Shown piece by piece: positions 5,961 through 6,683 of a stretch of 6,683 nt of DNA (positions are counted from its first letter, which is position 1; each line of letters starts with the position of its first letter). The DNA is taken from the NCBI GenBank assembly GCA_000402815.1, contig AQSA01000036.1, positions 1 to 6,683 of the forward strand, read 5' to 3'. The notes below the pieces were generated by a model. The model was not told the DNA's origin. It made no database searches and worked only from the letters and a program-made list of their open reading frames with translations. The translations under genes were made by a program, and so were the position numbers. The stretch comes from Candidatus Neomarinimicrobium atlanticum (GTDB lineage: Bacteria; Fidelibacterota; Marinisomatia; Marinisomatales; Marinisomataceae).

Positions 5961-5990
5961 AAAATAAAAAGGGCTATAAAAATATAGCCC
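5961..5990 (-). terminator. Intrinsic terminator after the repeat-protein gene
   Basis: A perfect 8-bp stem, GGGCTATA (5971-5978) with TATAGCCC (5983-5990), and an AAAA loop. On the minus strand it is followed by TTTTTATTTT (complement of 5961-5970), 34 nt past the stop of the minus-strand gene ending at 6024. The plus strand also has seven T residues after the stem (5991-5997), so it could act in both directions, although no plus-strand gene reads into it. Confidence 0.88.
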
Positions 5991-6023
5991 TTTTTTTAAT
6001 CTGTTATAATTTAAGATAAAGAA

Positions 6024-6683
6024 TTATCCGCGAGTGCCACCGCTTTCGCCTTCATCTTCATCTCCACCTTTACGTCTACAATTATCTTTCCATGCTTGCT
6101 TCATCTCTTCATGAGAATTCACTGTCAATACACTACCATCTTCAAAAGTTATATCAACAGGAAATACAAGTTCCGGTTTCTTTCTTTCACCATCATAAGA
6201 CTCAAAGAATGCTTTCATTTGTGTGGCTAAGTCTTCCTCATCTGATGCACTAAGTGTTGATTCATCTGGCATTGTAAAGCTTACAGGGAATACAAAAGAG
6301 AAACATCTTTTGTCATTTTCTTCTCCCCTACATGCTTGAAATGCTTCTTTTAATTCTTCGTCGGAATTGACTGTTAAAATTTCGCCTTCTTCACCCTCTT
6401 CTTCAGGTTTGAATTGTACTTGAATTGGAAATGTGAAAGATGGTTTTTCTCTAGTTCCAGTCGCTTCATATTGCGCTTTTAATGCATCATAAAATTCTTT
6501 ATGATCAGCTACAGTATAAGATGAGCCGTCTGAGAATGAAAATGATAATGGAAATACAAATCTAAAGCACTTTCTTTTGCCATGTCTTTTTCTATCATCA
6601 CCAGCTCTGTCACCTAACTTTCTACCATCTTTAGCAAAAAATACTTCTGTAACATCTCCAGCATCTATAGCCATGTCACCTAA
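6024..6683 (-). CDS. Protein with four beta-beta-alpha-like repeats in two Cys-bounded modules, 5' partial, function unknown
   Basis: At least 219 codons. The Met at 6674 is preceded in frame by Leu-Gly-Asp up to the window edge, has no well-spaced ribosome site and no signal peptide, so the true start is probably outside. Numbering from that Met, an N-terminal stretch with GDVTEVFF and a basic linker (27-35) leads into four related units at about 36-70, 78-115, 124-160 and 167-199. Each unit has a strand F-x-FP-[VIL]-x-[FVI]-x-F, an acidic turn often with DG, a T/S-rich strand, then a helix starting D/H-x-E-E/D-L/M. Units pair into two modules (36-115 and 124-199), each opening with CF and closing with a Cys. 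That spacing suggests a disulfide per module (inference), which in turn suggests export. The tail is acidic and glycine-rich. Similar repeat lipoproteins occur, from memory, in marine Bacteroidota-type genomes without assigned function. A strong terminator follows. Confidence 0.8.
   Translation of the reverse strand, partial: LGDMAIDAGDVTEVFFAKDGRKLGDRAGDDRKRHGKRKCFRFVFPLSFSFSDGSSYTVADHKEFYDALKAQYEATGTREKPSFTFPIQVQFKPEEEGEEGEILTVNSDEELKEAFQACRGEENDKRCFSFVFPVSFTMPDESTLSASDEEDLATQMKAFFESYDGERKKPELVFPVDITFEDGSVLTVNSHEEMKQAWKDNCRRKGGDEDEGESGGTRG
6078..6569 (-). repeat. Duplicated two-unit module in the repeat protein
   Basis: Module A spans 6330-6569 (80 codons) and module B spans 6078-6305 (76 codons). 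Aligned landmarks are CFRFVFPLSF with CFSFVFPVSF, then EKPSFTFPIQVQF with KKPELVFPVDITF, then ILTVNSDEELKEAF with VLTVNSHEEMKQAW, and a closing Cys. Module A carries an extra acidic Glu/Gly insert (about residues 90-98). Confidence 0.8.

Overview
The window is an AT-rich bacterial fragment that is open at both ends. Both ends cut a gene, and an apparent rearrangement or chimeric junction lies near 4980-5035. Several traits point to a marine member of the FCB group: secreted proteins with short signal peptides ending in SQ, an outer-membrane-type lipoprotein with a glycine tether, PKD and tandem-95 cadherin-like repeats, and an Asp-box 'GPTTSGGRTR' surface protein. Candidatus Marinimicrobia (SAR406) or a Bacteroidota relative would both fit. 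The taxon is an inference from protein style only. Some genes have clear Shine-Dalgarno sites and others have none.

Left part, + strand (1-5024). The 3' part of an O6-methylguanine-DNA methyltransferase gene overlaps by 4 nt a secreted dienelactone-hydrolase-like alpha/beta hydrolase. A 54-nt gap follows, with no recognisable terminator. Next comes a 977-residue lipoprotein: lipobox, poly-Gly, PKD, seven tandem-95 repeats, PKD, cohesin-like C-terminus. Four bases after its stop, with a ribosome site inside the preceding gene, starts a secreted Asp-box (BNR/sialidase-like propeller) protein. The lipoprotein and the propeller protein look like one cell-surface operon. The propeller gene is broken after about 240 residues.

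Right part, - strand (6683 down to about 5000). Reading on the minus strand, a 5'-truncated gene for a protein with four beta-beta-alpha-like repeats ends before a strong intrinsic terminator. Then come a TalC/FSA-family transaldolase, a tRNA-Ala(GGC) beginning 3 nt after the transaldolase stop, and the first codons of a small membrane-anchored protein. That last ORF runs head-on into the truncated propeller gene.

Two gene 5' ends therefore face each other with both 3' ends missing. This is the most striking structural feature of the window. It is either a real inversion or deletion scar, or an amplification or assembly chimera. If it is a chimera, the left and right parts need not be neighbours in the genome. 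No mobile element, CRISPR array or phage gene was seen.
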